From: Gammaproteobacteria bacterium
Lineage (GTDB): Bacteria; Pseudomonadota; Gammaproteobacteria; Steroidobacterales; Woeseiaceae
NCBI GenBank assembly: GCA_024639825.1
Contig: JAHEGH010000001.1
Span: 78,351 to 142,350 of the forward strand
Length of the DNA: 64,000 nt
Direction of reading: 5' to 3'
Shown: one piece after another, positions 53,085 to 63,039 of the stretch
How the letters are laid out: each line of letters opens with the position of its first letter
Position numbering within the stretch: the first letter of the stretch is position 1
The notes under the pieces: model-generated
Told to the model about the DNA's origin: nothing
The model's database searches: none
The model's input: the letters and a program-made list of their open reading frames with translations, nothing else
Program-made: the position numbers and the translations under genes

Positions 53085-53292
53085 TGGCTGGCGCTAGCAT
53101 AACGGGATCACCCAGAAAGTAAACAGTTCTGCCACGACCATTGGGCTCGACGGATGTCGAGTCGCACCTTGCTGATCAGGAGCCTCTATCATGCCCGTAT
53201 TATGAGATGGCATAGCGGTGATTACCACCTCGGCAACGCCCGCCAGGCCAGAGCGCTTTGCGGATCCACTGCTGGTATGCGATAAGTGCCGA

Positions 53293-54810
53293 ATGAACAC
53301 GATCGACTACCTGGACCTGATCAGGCGCGCGCGGGTGTATGACGTCGCAGATATGACGCCGCTGGATCTGGCAGCCAACCTCTCGAAGCGCATCGGCAAT
53401 CGCGTGCTGATGAAGCGCGAGGACCTGCAACCCGTATTCTCGTTCAAACTACGCGGGGCATACAACAAGATCGCCGGGCTTTCCGATGACGATCTCAAGC
53501 GGGGCGTCATCTGCAGTTCTGCCGGCAACCATGCGCAGGGTGTCGCGCTAGCCGCGAAACGCAAGGGTATCCGGTCAGTCATTGTCATGCCGGTAACCAC
53601 CCCGGCGATCAAGACCCAGGCAGTCGCGGCACTGGGTGGTGAGGTTCTGCTGCACGGCGACACTTACGACGACGCCTATGCGCATGCGTGCGAGCTCGCG
53701 GCAGAGGAAGGCCTCATATTTATCCACCCGTTTGATGATCCGGACGTAATCGCAGGTCAGGGCACTATCGGCAAGGAGATTCTCGATCAGGTTGAAGAGA
53801 AGATTGATGTGCTTTTCGTGCCGGTCGGCGGTGGCGGCCTGATCGCGGGTATCGCCGCCTGGGTTAAGCAGCTGCAGCCCGATATTCGTATCGTCGGCGT
53901 CGAGCCGGACGATTCGGCAGCAATGCAGGCATCACTGGCTGCCGGGCATCCCGTTACGCTCGACCACGTGGGCATATTCGCCGATGGTGTTGCAGTTCGC
54001 CGCGTGGGCGATGAGACGTTTCGACTCTGCCAGCATTTCGTCGACGAAATCATCACGGTCGACACCGACCAGATATGTGCCGCTATTCGGGATATTTTTG
54101 AGGACACGCGCTCGATCGTCGAGCCTGCTGGCGGCCTCGCCGTCGCCGCAGCCAAAAAATATGCGGCCGCGAACCAGCTTAGTGGAAAGACACTGGTAAC
54201 AATCAGCTGCGGCGCCAATGTCAACTTCGATCGCCTCCGCCACATAGCCGAGCGTGCTGCGGTGGGTGAGCAAACAGAAATGCTCCTGGCTGCTGAGATA
54301 CCGGAGCAGCCGGGTAGCTTCCGCCGCTTCTGTGAAGCTGTCGGTCGCCGCAGCATAACGGAGTTCAACTATCGCTACGCAGACGATCGCAAGGCGCATA
54401 TCTTCGCGGGCATTCAACTGCGACATGGCATGCAGGAACGAGTCGAACTGCTGGCCGGGCTGCGCGAGGAGGGTTTTCCCGTTGAGGACCTCAGCGACAA
54501 CGAAATGGCAAAATTGCACGTACGACACATGGTCGGTGGACGGTCAGCGGGCATTCGCAATGAACGCCTGTTCCGATTCGAGTTTCCTGAGCGGCCTGGC
54601 GCCCTGCTCGACTTTCTGAACGCGATTGGTACGGACTGGAACATCAGCCTGTTTCACTACCGCAATCACGGTTCGGACTATGGCCGTATTCTGGCGGGCA
54701 TCGATGTACCGCAGGAGGAGACCGATGAACTCGAGGCCCACCTCGGGGAGCTCGGCTACACCCACTGGGAAGAAAGCGACAACCCTGCGTACAGGATGTT
54801 TCTGAGCTAG
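53293..54810 (+). CDS. ilvA: Threonine ammonia-lyase, biosynthetic
   Basis: IlvA makes 2-oxobutyrate from threonine, the first step of isoleucine synthesis. The 505-residue protein has a PLP domain (FSFKLRGAYNKI with the lysine, SSAGNHAQGVA, PVGGGGLIAG) followed by a regulatory region from about 330 with two ACT-like units (IPEQPGSFRRFCEAVG and FPERPGALLDFLNAIG) that normally sense isoleucine and valine. I start at the ATG at 53293, which matches family length; an in-frame ATG at 53218 adds an implausible extension. The 208-bp upstream gap has no recognisable T-box or attenuator. Confidence 0.95.
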   Translation: MNTIDYLDLIRRARVYDVADMTPLDLAANLSKRIGNRVLMKREDLQPVFSFKLRGAYNKIAGLSDDDLKRGVICSSAGNHAQGVALAAKRKGIRSVIVMPVTTPAIKTQAVAALGGEVLLHGDTYDDAYAHACELAAEEGLIFIHPFDDPDVIAGQGTIGKEILDQVEEKIDVLFVPVGGGGLIAGIAAWVKQLQPDIRIVGVEPDDSAAMQASLAAGHPVTLDHVGIFADGVAVRRVGDETFRLCQHFVDEIITVDTDQICAAIRDIFEDTRSIVEPAGGLAVAAAKKYAAANQLSGKTLVTISCGANVNFDRLRHIAERAAVGEQTEMLLAAEIPEQPGSFRRFCEAVGRRSITEFNYRYADDRKAHIFAGIQLRHGMQERVELLAGLREEGFPVEDLSDNEMAKLHVRHMVGGRSAGIRNERLFRFEFPERPGALLDFLNAIGTDWNISLFHYRNHGSDYGRILAGIDVPQEETDELEAHLGELGYTHWEESDNPAYRMFLS

Positions 54811-54898
54811 CGGGACAATTCGGGCCTTATTCCTGTCTGGCTGCAACCTTATTCGTCGACGACGCATCAAATAGATAGTTAGTTAAAAGGGGAACCAC

Positions 54899-55480
54899 GT
54901 GACGCTGCGTACTTTTATGGTCTTTTTCTGGGCATGTCTTATCGGCACAGCCGCTGTGGCGGGCGAGCAGCAACGCACCGAAATCAAGATCGCCATCGAC
55001 GGAGACGACGCAGGGCATCGGATATTCCGGTTTGACAGCCAGGACTCGGACGTCGACTTAAGCGAGCTCGCTGTAGGTGAGAGCGAGGTCATTACCGACA
55101 GTGATGGCAACGAGGTAACCGTATTGCGGACCGAAAAAGGCTTTGAGTTTGACGTTGAAGGCGAAAAAATCGAGATCGCCGGTATGCATGGTGAACATGA
55201 CTTTGACAGGTTGCACGAGGTGCTCGAAGACGAAGAGGCCATTGTCGAGAAACATAAGCAAGTGCGAATCATCAAGACCGACAATTCCGACGGCGTTACG
55301 ATCATATCGGGTGACGAAATCGATGATGACACTCGCGCAAGACTTGAGCAGGTCCTGAAGGAGGCCGGTAAGGATGGGGAAATCCTGTTTCTCGACGGCA
55401 GTGAACTAAGTGGTGATGAGCAGGCTCACGGAAAACATGAAGTGCGCATCATCAAAAAGAAGATCGACGTAACAAACTGA
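54899..55480 (+). CDS. Hypothetical acidic exported protein
   Basis: The 193-residue protein has a signal peptide (MVFFWACLIGTAAVAGEQ) and a highly acidic mature part. VRIIK occurs twice, at HKQVRIIKTDNSD and HEVRIIKKKID, suggesting a short repeated unit. Two Asp/Glu-rich stretches (DGDDAGHR, DEIDDDTR) could bind cations. GTG at 54899 has AAGGGG eight bases upstream; the ATG six codons later is an alternative. It is a single-gene unit ending at a strong terminator. No family recognised. Confidence 0.65.
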   Translation: MTLRTFMVFFWACLIGTAAVAGEQQRTEIKIAIDGDDAGHRIFRFDSQDSDVDLSELAVGESEVITDSDGNEVTVLRTEKGFEFDVEGEKIEIAGMHGEHDFDRLHEVLEDEEAIVEKHKQVRIIKTDNSDGVTIISGDEIDDDTRARLEQVLKEAGKDGEILFLDGSELSGDEQAHGKHEVRIIKKKIDVTN

Positions 55481-55512
55481 AAATCCCTTATGCTGTTTGT
55501 TTCGTACTATTT

Positions 55513-55542
55513 GGCGGTGACTTTTGTCACCGCCTTTTTTTT
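55513..55542 (+). terminator. Rho-independent terminator
   Basis: GGCGGTGAC (55513-55521), loop TTTT, GTCACCGCC (55526-55534), then eight T. It terminates the acidic exported-protein gene; the convergent helicase gene ends 3 bp further on. Confidence 0.93.
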
Positions 55543-55544
55543 GC

Positions 55545-57689
55545 TTACCACATTTGCCGCATACGCTCGGCCACATCGATCTGCTTGTCCGAGCGCACCC
55601 TGAACGCACTGCCTTCGTTCTCGGACCTTCCCGCAAAGCGGTTCTCCATCGTTCCGAGCAATCGATCCGACATAAAGCGGCTGCGAGCGCCATAAACATG
55701 GCGATCGCCGTCGCGGCGTTGTTGCGTCACATGAAAGCGCAGCGGTGACACCAGCGACAACGACTGCTTCGCGCGCGTCATCGCCACGTACAGGAGCCGA
55801 CGTTCTTCCTCGATCATCTCGGGCTTTCCCGTCGCGAACTCAGACGGAAAATTGCCGTCAGTAACATTGAGAACAAACACCGACTCCCACTCCTGACCCT
55901 TGGCCGAATGCACGGTCGAAAGGATCAGATAATCCTCATCGAGCAACGGATCTCCCGCAAGGTCACCCGCAGCACTGGGTGGGTCGAGGGTCAGCTCGGT
56001 CAGGAAGCGCTCACGTGTCGGGTAGCGCCCCGATACCTGTTCCAATTGTTCGAGGTCGGCTTCGCGAGTATCGAGTGCGTCGTAGATGCGTTCGAGATGT
56101 GGTTGGTACCAACGCCTGACCTGGGGCAATTGGGACTGCCACCCTCGATCATCAAATTCGGCACCTGACAACGATGCAAGCAGTTCGCAGAATACCGGCC
56201 AGTCCTGCGCCGCTGCGGCCGGTGGTCGAAAGTCACGCAGCGCGCCGAGACAATGGTCGTTGATGGCCAGGTGCTCAAAACACCGGGAGGCTGTCGCAGG
56301 CCCCATTCCCGGCAGCAATTTCAGCACGCGAAATGCCGCAACTTCGTTCTTTGGGTTCTCCGCCCATTTCAAGACTGACAGCAGATCTTTGACATGCGCT
56401 GCTTCAAGAAACTTGAGTCCGCCATATTTCACGTAGGGAATGTTGCGCCGTACGAGTTCAAGTTCGAGCCGGTCACTATGATGCGAACCGCGAAACAAAA
56501 CTGCCTGTTCCTTAAGCTGCATGCCAAGCTCACGATTGGCAAGCACTGACGTTACGACGTACTCAGCTTCGGCGTCGCCATCTTCCACCGTAACGTAGCG
56601 AGGCCTGCCCCCGTCCTTGCGCTCGGAGAACAGGTTCTTGCGATACTGACGTACACTTTCGGCGATCAGGCAATTCGCGGAGTCCAGGATTGGCTGCGTC
56701 GAACGGTAATTCTGCTCCAGCGTAATGACCTGCGCGGACGGCATGTACTGGTCCGGGAAACCCAGGATGTTCTCAACTTCGGCGGCACGAAACGAATAAA
56801 TCGACTGCGCGTCGTCGCCGACCACAGTGACTCCATCTCCATCCGGCTTCAGCGCGTTCAGGATCTGCGCCTGCACCAGGTTCGTGTCCTGGTATTCGTC
56901 GACGAGTACATGATCGAACCAGGAGCCAATCTCCTCGGCGAACTCCGGCTCGGCAACAAGATGGCCCCAGTAGAGCAATAAATCATCGTAGTCGAGCGAT
57001 TGGCTCTGCTGCTTGCGCAGCACATAGTGCCGGAACAGCTCACTGAGCTCGTCCTTCCAGTCCGAACACCACGGGTAGGTCAGATCCAGGGTTTCGGCCA
57101 GGGGCTTTTGCGTGTTCACGCAGCGTGAGTAGATCGCGAGGCACGTATCCTTCTTGGGGAAGCGGCGCGACGTTCGCGTCAGCTTTAGTTCGTGGCGTAC
57201 AACATCCATCATGTCGGCCGCGTCGCCACGGTCCAGAACGGAGAAACCCGGATCCAGGGCCAGGTTGTGTGCGAAGCGGCGCAGGAGGCGATTGGCGATA
57301 GAATGGAACGTGCCCGACCACGGCAAACCGCCAGAGGGCAGCGGTGTCGAATCCCGCGATGAGGCGCGAACGATATTTTCAACGCGCCTCGTCATCTCCT
57401 GCGCCGCACGCCGTGTGAATGTCAGCAGCAGGATTCGCTCCGGGCTCACACCCTCAATCAGCAAATGAGCAACGCGATGCGCCAGCGTCATCGTCTTGCC
57501 TGTGCCGGCGCCCGCGATCACGAGCAAGGGCCCCGCCCTGAAGCCACCGCCATCGCGCCGCTCACCGTATGCAGCAGCAAGCCGCTGCGCCGGGTTCAGA
57601 AACCCAAGATGGTCACATTCCTGCTCCGCCGCCGCTTGCATCAACACTCCACGAAGGTCGCTCTCGCACATCCCTGTGCTCCGCGACAT
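55545..57689 (-). CDS. UvrD/Rep-family ATP-dependent DNA helicase
   Basis: The 714-residue superfamily I helicase has Q-motif LNPAQRLAA, motif I GAGTGKTMT, motif Ia LLLTFTRRAAQEM, motif II VDEYQDTN and motif III VGDDAQSIYSFR. It also has motif IV LEQNYRSTQ, motif V LSTVHSAKGQEW and motif VI VAMTRAKQSL. It is shorter than the canonical UvrD/Rep (about 670-720) only in the C-terminal tail. A 3'-5' translocase in repair or replication restart is likely; which paralogue is not determinable. AGGA lies eight bases before the ATG at 57689. It is a convergent neighbour of the acidic-protein gene. Confidence 0.9.
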   Translation of the reverse strand: MSRSTGMCESDLRGVLMQAAAEQECDHLGFLNPAQRLAAAYGERRDGGGFRAGPLLVIAGAGTGKTMTLAHRVAHLLIEGVSPERILLLTFTRRAAQEMTRRVENIVRASSRDSTPLPSGGLPWSGTFHSIANRLLRRFAHNLALDPGFSVLDRGDAADMMDVVRHELKLTRTSRRFPKKDTCLAIYSRCVNTQKPLAETLDLTYPWCSDWKDELSELFRHYVLRKQQSQSLDYDDLLLYWGHLVAEPEFAEEIGSWFDHVLVDEYQDTNLVQAQILNALKPDGDGVTVVGDDAQSIYSFRAAEVENILGFPDQYMPSAQVITLEQNYRSTQPILDSANCLIAESVRQYRKNLFSERKDGGRPRYVTVEDGDAEAEYVVTSVLANRELGMQLKEQAVLFRGSHHSDRLELELVRRNIPYVKYGGLKFLEAAHVKDLLSVLKWAENPKNEVAAFRVLKLLPGMGPATASRCFEHLAINDHCLGALRDFRPPAAAAQDWPVFCELLASLSGAEFDDRGWQSQLPQVRRWYQPHLERIYDALDTREADLEQLEQVSGRYPTRERFLTELTLDPPSAAGDLAGDPLLDEDYLILSTVHSAKGQEWESVFVLNVTDGNFPSEFATGKPEMIEEERRLLYVAMTRAKQSLSLVSPLRFHVTQQRRDGDRHVYGARSRFMSDRLLGTMENRFAGRSENEGSAFRVRSDKQIDVAERMRQMW

Positions 57690-57736
57690 AAGGTCATCCT
57701 GACCATATCTGTCTTTTTATACAGTACTGGATGTAT

Positions 57737-58624
57737 TTACAAGTATTTGCTGAAGAATGCCTCGATAACAGCCGCCAGCTCAGACGGCGTCTCGAAATGC
57801 AGCATATGCCCGGCCCCGGCAATTTCGACGGTTTCTGCGTCCCGCCAGACGCTGGGGTCCTGTTGGCCAGCGCCCAGAGCAAATTGGCTGGCACCACCTG
57901 ACACAAGCAGGATATCGGCTGTGATTGCACGCCAGCAGGCCTCAGCCTCGGCTCGACGGTACAAGACCGGGTTCGGGAGTTTGTGGCGCGCGTCGGCACG
58001 TAACGTGAATTGACCGTCCGCCTGCGCGGTGCCCCATTCGCCGGCAACGAAATCCGCTTGTGCCGCGCTCATCTGCGGGTTGCGTGACAATATTTTTGCC
58101 GCGAGCGCTCGTCTGTCCGCGTACGTCGTAAATGTCGGCAAGTCCTCTGACTGCGCGAGCCACTGTCGGTAACGCTGTGGCGCGGCATCCGGCTCTGGCT
58201 CGTTAAGCCCAAAGCCTTCTACATTGACAAATGCTCTCACGCGTTCCGGCATGGTACCTGCGTAAAGACCCCCGATATTCGCCCCCATGCTGTGGCCGAC
58301 AAGACGCGCCGGCTCATCAGGTGAATAGACGTCAAGCAAGGCGTGCAGGTCTGCCAGGTAGTCAGGAAACCAGTAGGACGAACACTCGACAACAGATCGC
58401 CCGAAGCCGCGCCAGTCCGGCGCAACAACATGCCAGTCGTCCTGCAACTCATCGACAACGAATTGAAATGTCGTCCCCGAATCCCCCCAGCCGTGCAGGT
58501 AAAAGAAGGTCGGAGCATCCGGGTCACCCCATTCCGTCACATTGTAACGGACCCGCCGAATGTCGAACGAGCGGCGCTTGCCCTGATGGATAGGTTCGTA
58601 GATAGAATTGTCTGCCATGGTCAT
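57737..58624 (-). CDS. Alpha/beta-hydrolase fold protein
   Basis: The 295-residue alpha/beta hydrolase has the oxyanion motif FYLHGWGDSG, the nucleophile elbow VGHSMGANIGG with Ser near residue 115, VFVNVEGFG, and GAGHMLHFETP carrying the final His. A catalytic acid is probably in VSGGASQFALGAGQQD. No signal peptide. The substrate is unknown. ATG 58624 or the near-equal ATG 58618 could start it. It is divergent from the SLC13-type permease gene. Confidence 0.82.
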   Translation of the reverse strand: MTMADNSIYEPIHQGKRRSFDIRRVRYNVTEWGDPDAPTFFYLHGWGDSGTTFQFVVDELQDDWHVVAPDWRGFGRSVVECSSYWFPDYLADLHALLDVYSPDEPARLVGHSMGANIGGLYAGTMPERVRAFVNVEGFGLNEPEPDAAPQRYRQWLAQSEDLPTFTTYADRRALAAKILSRNPQMSAAQADFVAGEWGTAQADGQFTLRADARHKLPNPVLYRRAEAEACWRAITADILLVSGGASQFALGAGQQDPSVWRDAETVEIAGAGHMLHFETPSELAAVIEAFFSKYL

Positions 58625-58740
58625 GAATTCTGCCCAAGCCGGAGCCAGGATGCATGCGCACTACGCTTTTGCGCCTCAGGTCGTGTATAAAAGTGATGAA
58701 TCCCAACCATGACGTTGCTGCAGATCCAAAGAATCACTGA

Positions 58741-61098
58741 ATGACTTTCGAAATCGCACTGGTACTCGGCATCCTGGCAATTTCGCTGGTCCTATTTATC
58801 AGCGAAGTCATTCGCATGGATGTCGTAGCGCTACTCGTGCTCGGCGCACTTGCGGTCACGGGGCTCGTCGACTCCAACCAGGCCTTTGCCGGCTTCAGCA
58901 ACAGCGCAGTTATCACGGTCTGGGCGATGTTCATCCTTAGCGAAGGCCTCACCCGAACCGGCATCGCCGACATCATCGGCCGACAGGTCATGCGGCTGGC
59001 CGGCCGCCGCGAAATCGCGATGATCACAGTCATCATGATTACGGGCGCGGTGTTGTCAGCATTCATGAATAACATCGGTGTTGCAGCCCTCATGTTGCCG
59101 GTTGTCGTCGAGGTCGCGCGTCGCACCCGTATTGCCCCGTCCCGGCTCCTCATGCCGCTGGCTTACTCGACTTTGCTCGGCGGCCTGATGACCCTTATCG
59201 GTACGCCCCCCAACCTTCTTATCAGCGAATCGATGGTCCTGAATGGCTACGAACCGTTCGAACTGTTCGATTTCACACCGCTCGGCGGCATTGTCATGGT
59301 AGTTGGTGTCGCATTCGTCGCGTTGGCCGGACGCTTTATGCTGCCGAAAACTCGCGCGGCGCGAGACAAGCACGTCAGTCAGCGCAGCCTGCGCTCGCGC
59401 TACAAGCTGCAGGAACGCACATTCATGCTGCGCGTTCCGACCGACTCGATTTTGGTTGGCAAGACCCTCGCCGAGAGTCGCATCGGGACATCGACTGGCC
59501 TCATTATCCTCTCCCTGTTTCGCAACGGGCGCAGCGAGACCCTGCCCGGTCGGCAGATCGTCCTGCGGGCCGGCGACGGCTTGCTCGTGCAGGGCCGCGT
59601 CGACCAGTTTCGTGAACTGCGCCGCTGGTCCGATCTCGTCATCGAGCGTGAGGCGCCCGTCCTCAAATCGATGGTTGCGTCCAAGGTCATGTATGCCGCG
59701 GTTACCATTAGCGACAGCTCTCCGGTAGTTTCGGAGCTGGTACGACATGCTGCATTTCGCACGCGCTTCGATGTCGCGGTAGTTGGCATCATGCGCCGCG
59801 GCTCCTATCGGCTGACGAATCTCACCTATATGCCCATCAAGGCAGGGGATCGGGTGCTCGTACAGGGAGAGATCGATGCGATTGCACAACTCGAAAAGTT
59901 CTCGGACTTTTCGGCGGTGGAGATCTGCACAGAAGAAGAACTCGCTGAATATCACCCCAGCGAGCGCATGTTCGTTGTACGCCTCCCTAAACACAGCAGT
60001 CTCGCGGAAGAAACACTGGCCAAGAGTCGGCTTGCCGACGTGTTCGACTTCCGCCTACTAGCCGTATTCCGCGACGGCGAACTCAAAGTAATGCCGCGCG
60101 GCGACGAAGTTCTGCTGGGCGGCGACCTGTTGCTGATTGAAGGCCAGCACAGCGATCTCGACGTGCTTCGCGGTTTGCAGGAACTGGAAATCGATACCAA
60201 GGTGCCGGCCAACGTCACGCCATTTGAGTCAGAGCGCCTGACACTCATGGACGCCACGCTGGACCCGCGTTCATCGCTCGCGGGCCGCACTGTCGGTGAA
60301 CTCAATTTTCGCGAGCGATACGGCATCGAACTCGCCGGCATCTGGCGAGAGGGCGAAACAGTGGGCACGGAACTCGCCGACGAACGCCTGCAAATTGGTG
60401 ATGCGCTTCTATTGCTCGGCCCGCGAGATCGCCTGCAATTATTGTCATCCGACTCCGACTTTCTGATTCTGACTCCGCTGGGCCAGGAGCCACCGGACAC
60501 GCGCAGGGCGCCGCTGGCTGCCGCCATCATGCTCGCTGTGGTGCTGGCGGTCATGGCTGGCTATGCGCCCATTTCAGTTGCCGCCGTTATTGGCGGCACG
60601 ATCATGGTTCTGACCGGCTGCCTGAACATGGAACAGGCCTATCGCGCAATTGACTGGCGAGCCATATTTCTCATAGCAGGTATGTTGCCGCTGGGCACCG
60701 CAATGCAGGAAACCGGCGCAGCGGAGTACCTCGCCAACCAGGTTATGGACCTCCTGGGCGACGCCGGGCCCTGGCCGGTGATAATGGGCCTCTACATTCT
60801 CACCGCGATGGCGACCATGATCATTCCGACCGCAGCACTGGTGGTTCTCATGTCGCCCATCGTTCTGTCGGCCATGGGCGATCTGAATGTCGCTCCGGAG
60901 ACGGCGATGATGGCCGTCGCTATGGCCGCCTCCGCGAGCTTCACGAGTCCGATTTCGCACCCTGCGAACATCCTGGTTATGGGCCCGGGTGGCTATCGAT
61001 TTGTCGACTACCTCAAGGTCGGCGTGCCATTGACCATCGTGGTGTTCATCACTGTTATGGTATTGCTGCCGATCCTGTGGCCACTGGTGCCGGTCTAG
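58741..61098 (+). CDS. SLC13-type permease with four RCK-C (TrkA-C) domains
   Basis: The 785-residue ArsB/NhaD/SLC13-like ion transporter has N-terminal helices with SAFMNNIGVAALMLPVVVEVARR and LLGGLMTLIGTPPNLLIS, the first re-entrant signature. Then comes a long cytoplasmic part (about 210-580) with four RCK-C-like units, each with the pattern SLAGKTV-type start, then GDxLLL/GDRVLVQG. The C-terminal helices include ISHPANILVMGPGGY, the second signature. Related proteins usually have two RCK-C domains. RCK-C domains bind ligands or ions to gate transport; the substrate may be a dicarboxylate, sulfate or another anion. Confidence 0.85.
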   Translation: MTFEIALVLGILAISLVLFISEVIRMDVVALLVLGALAVTGLVDSNQAFAGFSNSAVITVWAMFILSEGLTRTGIADIIGRQVMRLAGRREIAMITVIMITGAVLSAFMNNIGVAALMLPVVVEVARRTRIAPSRLLMPLAYSTLLGGLMTLIGTPPNLLISESMVLNGYEPFELFDFTPLGGIVMVVGVAFVALAGRFMLPKTRAARDKHVSQRSLRSRYKLQERTFMLRVPTDSILVGKTLAESRIGTSTGLIILSLFRNGRSETLPGRQIVLRAGDGLLVQGRVDQFRELRRWSDLVIEREAPVLKSMVASKVMYAAVTISDSSPVVSELVRHAAFRTRFDVAVVGIMRRGSYRLTNLTYMPIKAGDRVLVQGEIDAIAQLEKFSDFSAVEICTEEELAEYHPSERMFVVRLPKHSSLAEETLAKSRLADVFDFRLLAVFRDGELKVMPRGDEVLLGGDLLLIEGQHSDLDVLRGLQELEIDTKVPANVTPFESERLTLMDATLDPRSSLAGRTVGELNFRERYGIELAGIWREGETVGTELADERLQIGDALLLLGPRDRLQLLSSDSDFLILTPLGQEPPDTRRAPLAAAIMLAVVLAVMAGYAPISVAAVIGGTIMVLTGCLNMEQAYRAIDWRAIFLIAGMLPLGTAMQETGAAEYLANQVMDLLGDAGPWPVIMGLYILTAMATMIIPTAALVVLMSPIVLSAMGDLNVAPETAMMAVAMAASASFTSPISHPANILVMGPGGYRFVDYLKVGVPLTIVVFITVMVLLPILWPLVPV

Positions 61099-61108
61099 GG
61101 AGAGCCAA

Positions 61109-62326
61109 GTGAACGAGAGAGTTGTTATTGCCGGAGCCGGCCATGCGGCCGGCCAGGTTGCCGCAAGCCTGCGTCAGAACAAATTCGCGGGCGATATCGT
61201 GCTTGTCGGTGACGAACCCTACCTGCCGTACCAGCGACCGCCACTATCCAAAAAGTTTCTCTCGGGCGAGCTGCCGGCCGAACGGCTGTACTGCAAGCCT
61301 GCAAGTTTTTACGAAGAGGCCAGGGTCGAGCTGCGCCTTGACTCCAGCGTTGTGGCTCTCGACCGCCAGGCAAAATCCCTCAGCCTCGAAGACGGCGAGA
61401 CCATCAATTACGACAAACTGGTGCTCGCACTTGGATCACGGGTTCGCAAGCTCCACGTCGACGGCTCCGGATTAAAAGGCGTGCACTACCTGCGCAATAT
61501 TGCGGATGTTGACGGTATTCGAAAGAGGATGGAGCCAGGTCGCCGCATGGTTATCGTGGGCGCCGGCTATATCGGACTCGAAGTGGCAGCAGTGGCGCAG
61601 CAGGCGGGTCTCGATGTCACGGTTATCGAAATGGCCGACCGCGTTATGAGCCGCGTAGTCTCGGCAGAAATTTCTGATTTCTACCAGATCGAACACACCA
61701 ACCAGGGCGTCAAGTTTCGCCTGTCTACCGGTGTGACTGCACTGAATGGCAAGAAGCGGGTCAAGTCAGTAACGACCTCGGAAGGTGAGGACGTACCCGC
61801 CGACATCGTTGTCATTGGCATAGGCATTCTGCCAAACACCGAGCTCGCTACCGAGGCGGGACTGGATGTCGACAATGGGATTGTTGTTGATGACCACTGT
61901 CAAACGTCGGACCCGGACATTTATGCCGTGGGCGACTGTACACTGCATCCCAACGCAATCTACGAGCGACAGTTGCGACTCGAATCCGTGCACAACGCGC
62001 TGGAACAGGCGAAGACAGCTGCCGCCAATATTTGTGGCAAGGACATCGCCTATGCGCAAGTCCCCTGGTTTTGGTCCGATCAGTACGACCTGAAGCTGCA
62101 AATAGCGGGCCTGTCGGAGGGTTACGATGATGTCGTCATACGAGGCAACCCCGTGGAACGGTCATTTTCCTGCCTCTATCTTCGGGAGGGACGACTGATT
62201 GCGGTCGACGCAATTAATGCGCCGCGCGACTTTGTGCAATCGAAACAGCTGATCGCCAACCAGGTAGAGATCGCAACAGACAAGCTGGCTGATTCGGATG
62301 TAGCGCTGAAAGATCTGGTGACCTGA
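61109..62326 (+). CDS. NAD(P)/FAD-dependent ferredoxin-reductase-like oxidoreductase
   Basis: The 405-residue flavoprotein has IAGAGHAAGQVAASLRQ (FAD), LVGDEPYLPYQRPPLSK, IVGAGYIGLEVAAVAQQAG (NAD(P)), IYAVGDC (second FAD) and a C-terminal domain ending like rubredoxin/ferredoxin reductases of oxygenase systems (VPWFWSDQYDLKLQIAG). It probably supplies electrons to a ferredoxin or rubredoxin; no partner gene is adjacent. The start is GTG at 61109, with GGGAG shortly upstream, 10 bp after the permease gene. Confidence 0.9.
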   Translation: MNERVVIAGAGHAAGQVAASLRQNKFAGDIVLVGDEPYLPYQRPPLSKKFLSGELPAERLYCKPASFYEEARVELRLDSSVVALDRQAKSLSLEDGETINYDKLVLALGSRVRKLHVDGSGLKGVHYLRNIADVDGIRKRMEPGRRMVIVGAGYIGLEVAAVAQQAGLDVTVIEMADRVMSRVVSAEISDFYQIEHTNQGVKFRLSTGVTALNGKKRVKSVTTSEGEDVPADIVVIGIGILPNTELATEAGLDVDNGIVVDDHCQTSDPDIYAVGDCTLHPNAIYERQLRLESVHNALEQAKTAAANICGKDIAYAQVPWFWSDQYDLKLQIAGLSEGYDDVVIRGNPVERSFSCLYLREGRLIAVDAINAPRDFVQSKQLIANQVEIATDKLADSDVALKDLVT

Positions 62327-62343
62327 AGTCGCGGTCCGGGTGT

Positions 62344-63039
62344 CTATTCGTTAATCTCTTCCAAATTTTCGGGCATCTCGATCATCAGCCGGCCCTCGGA
62401 CGACACGAGGCCTATATCCGCCGAGAAAGCGCTTACGCTCATCGATTCGACACCCTCCATTCTCAGTCCTTTGACCCGTCCCGAGCCGCCGGTCACAGCG
62501 GCAGTTCCGAGCGCGCCAGGACCCGCGGTCAGATCACCAAGCCAGCTTCCGCGCCAGCTGTTTGCCGAACTGCGCCATGCCGGGAATGCGACCTCGCGAA
62601 CAAACGGGAAATAGTTTTCTGTCTGCTGAATAAACAGACTCCCATGCTCTGGCAAATAGACATACCAGACGCTATCGACAATCGCCTGCCCCTTTAGCAG
62701 TCTGGTACTTTCGGAATCCGACGAAAACTTTACGCCAATACCTGCGACCTGGTTGCGCGCGTCGCGCATGACGGTGGCCATGGCGCTCGTCGAACGAATA
62801 GGCGCCTCCCAGAGCTGCAATACTTTCTCAGGATACGGATCGTGTAACGACTCACCATCGTTGGTATAGGCAATACTTTCCGCGGGCACATTGGCGAAAT
62901 TGAGGGTAATCACTTCCGCATCGGTCACAGACAGTGGCGACAGCCCCCGGTTGGCGATAAATGGGTTGAAGAGAAGGCCTGCGACGAACAGTGCCGCGCC
63001 GATCACCAGTCCCAGCAAGAGAGAGACAACATATTTCAT
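62344..63039 (-). CDS. Membrane-anchored hypothetical protein, tandem paralogue 2
   Basis: The 231-residue protein has an N-terminal anchor (YVVSLLLGLVIGAALFVAGLLF) and a periplasmic part. The segments RDARNQVAGIGVKF and VYLPEHGSLFIQ resemble RNARDAVVGVAVRA and LHLPARGSLFVN of the upstream neighbour, so the genes are divergent tandem copies. A Gly-rich stretch (GPGALGTAAVTGGSGRVKG) sits near residues 172-190. Family not recognised. Its start overlaps the stop of the neighbour (ATGA). Confidence 0.65.
   Translation of the reverse strand: MKYVVSLLLGLVIGAALFVAGLLFNPFIANRGLSPLSVTDAEVITLNFANVPAESIAYTNDGESLHDPYPEKVLQLWEAPIRSTSAMATVMRDARNQVAGIGVKFSSDSESTRLLKGQAIVDSVWYVYLPEHGSLFIQQTENYFPFVREVAFPAWRSSANSWRGSWLGDLTAGPGALGTAAVTGGSGRVKGLRMEGVESMSVSAFSADIGLVSSEGRLMIEMPENLEEINE

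Noticed and set aside
53085..53292. Possible attenuator or T-box leader before ilvA
   Set aside because: No run of Ile/Val/Leu/Thr codons, no T-box bulge sequence and no terminator hairpin with a U-run before the start.
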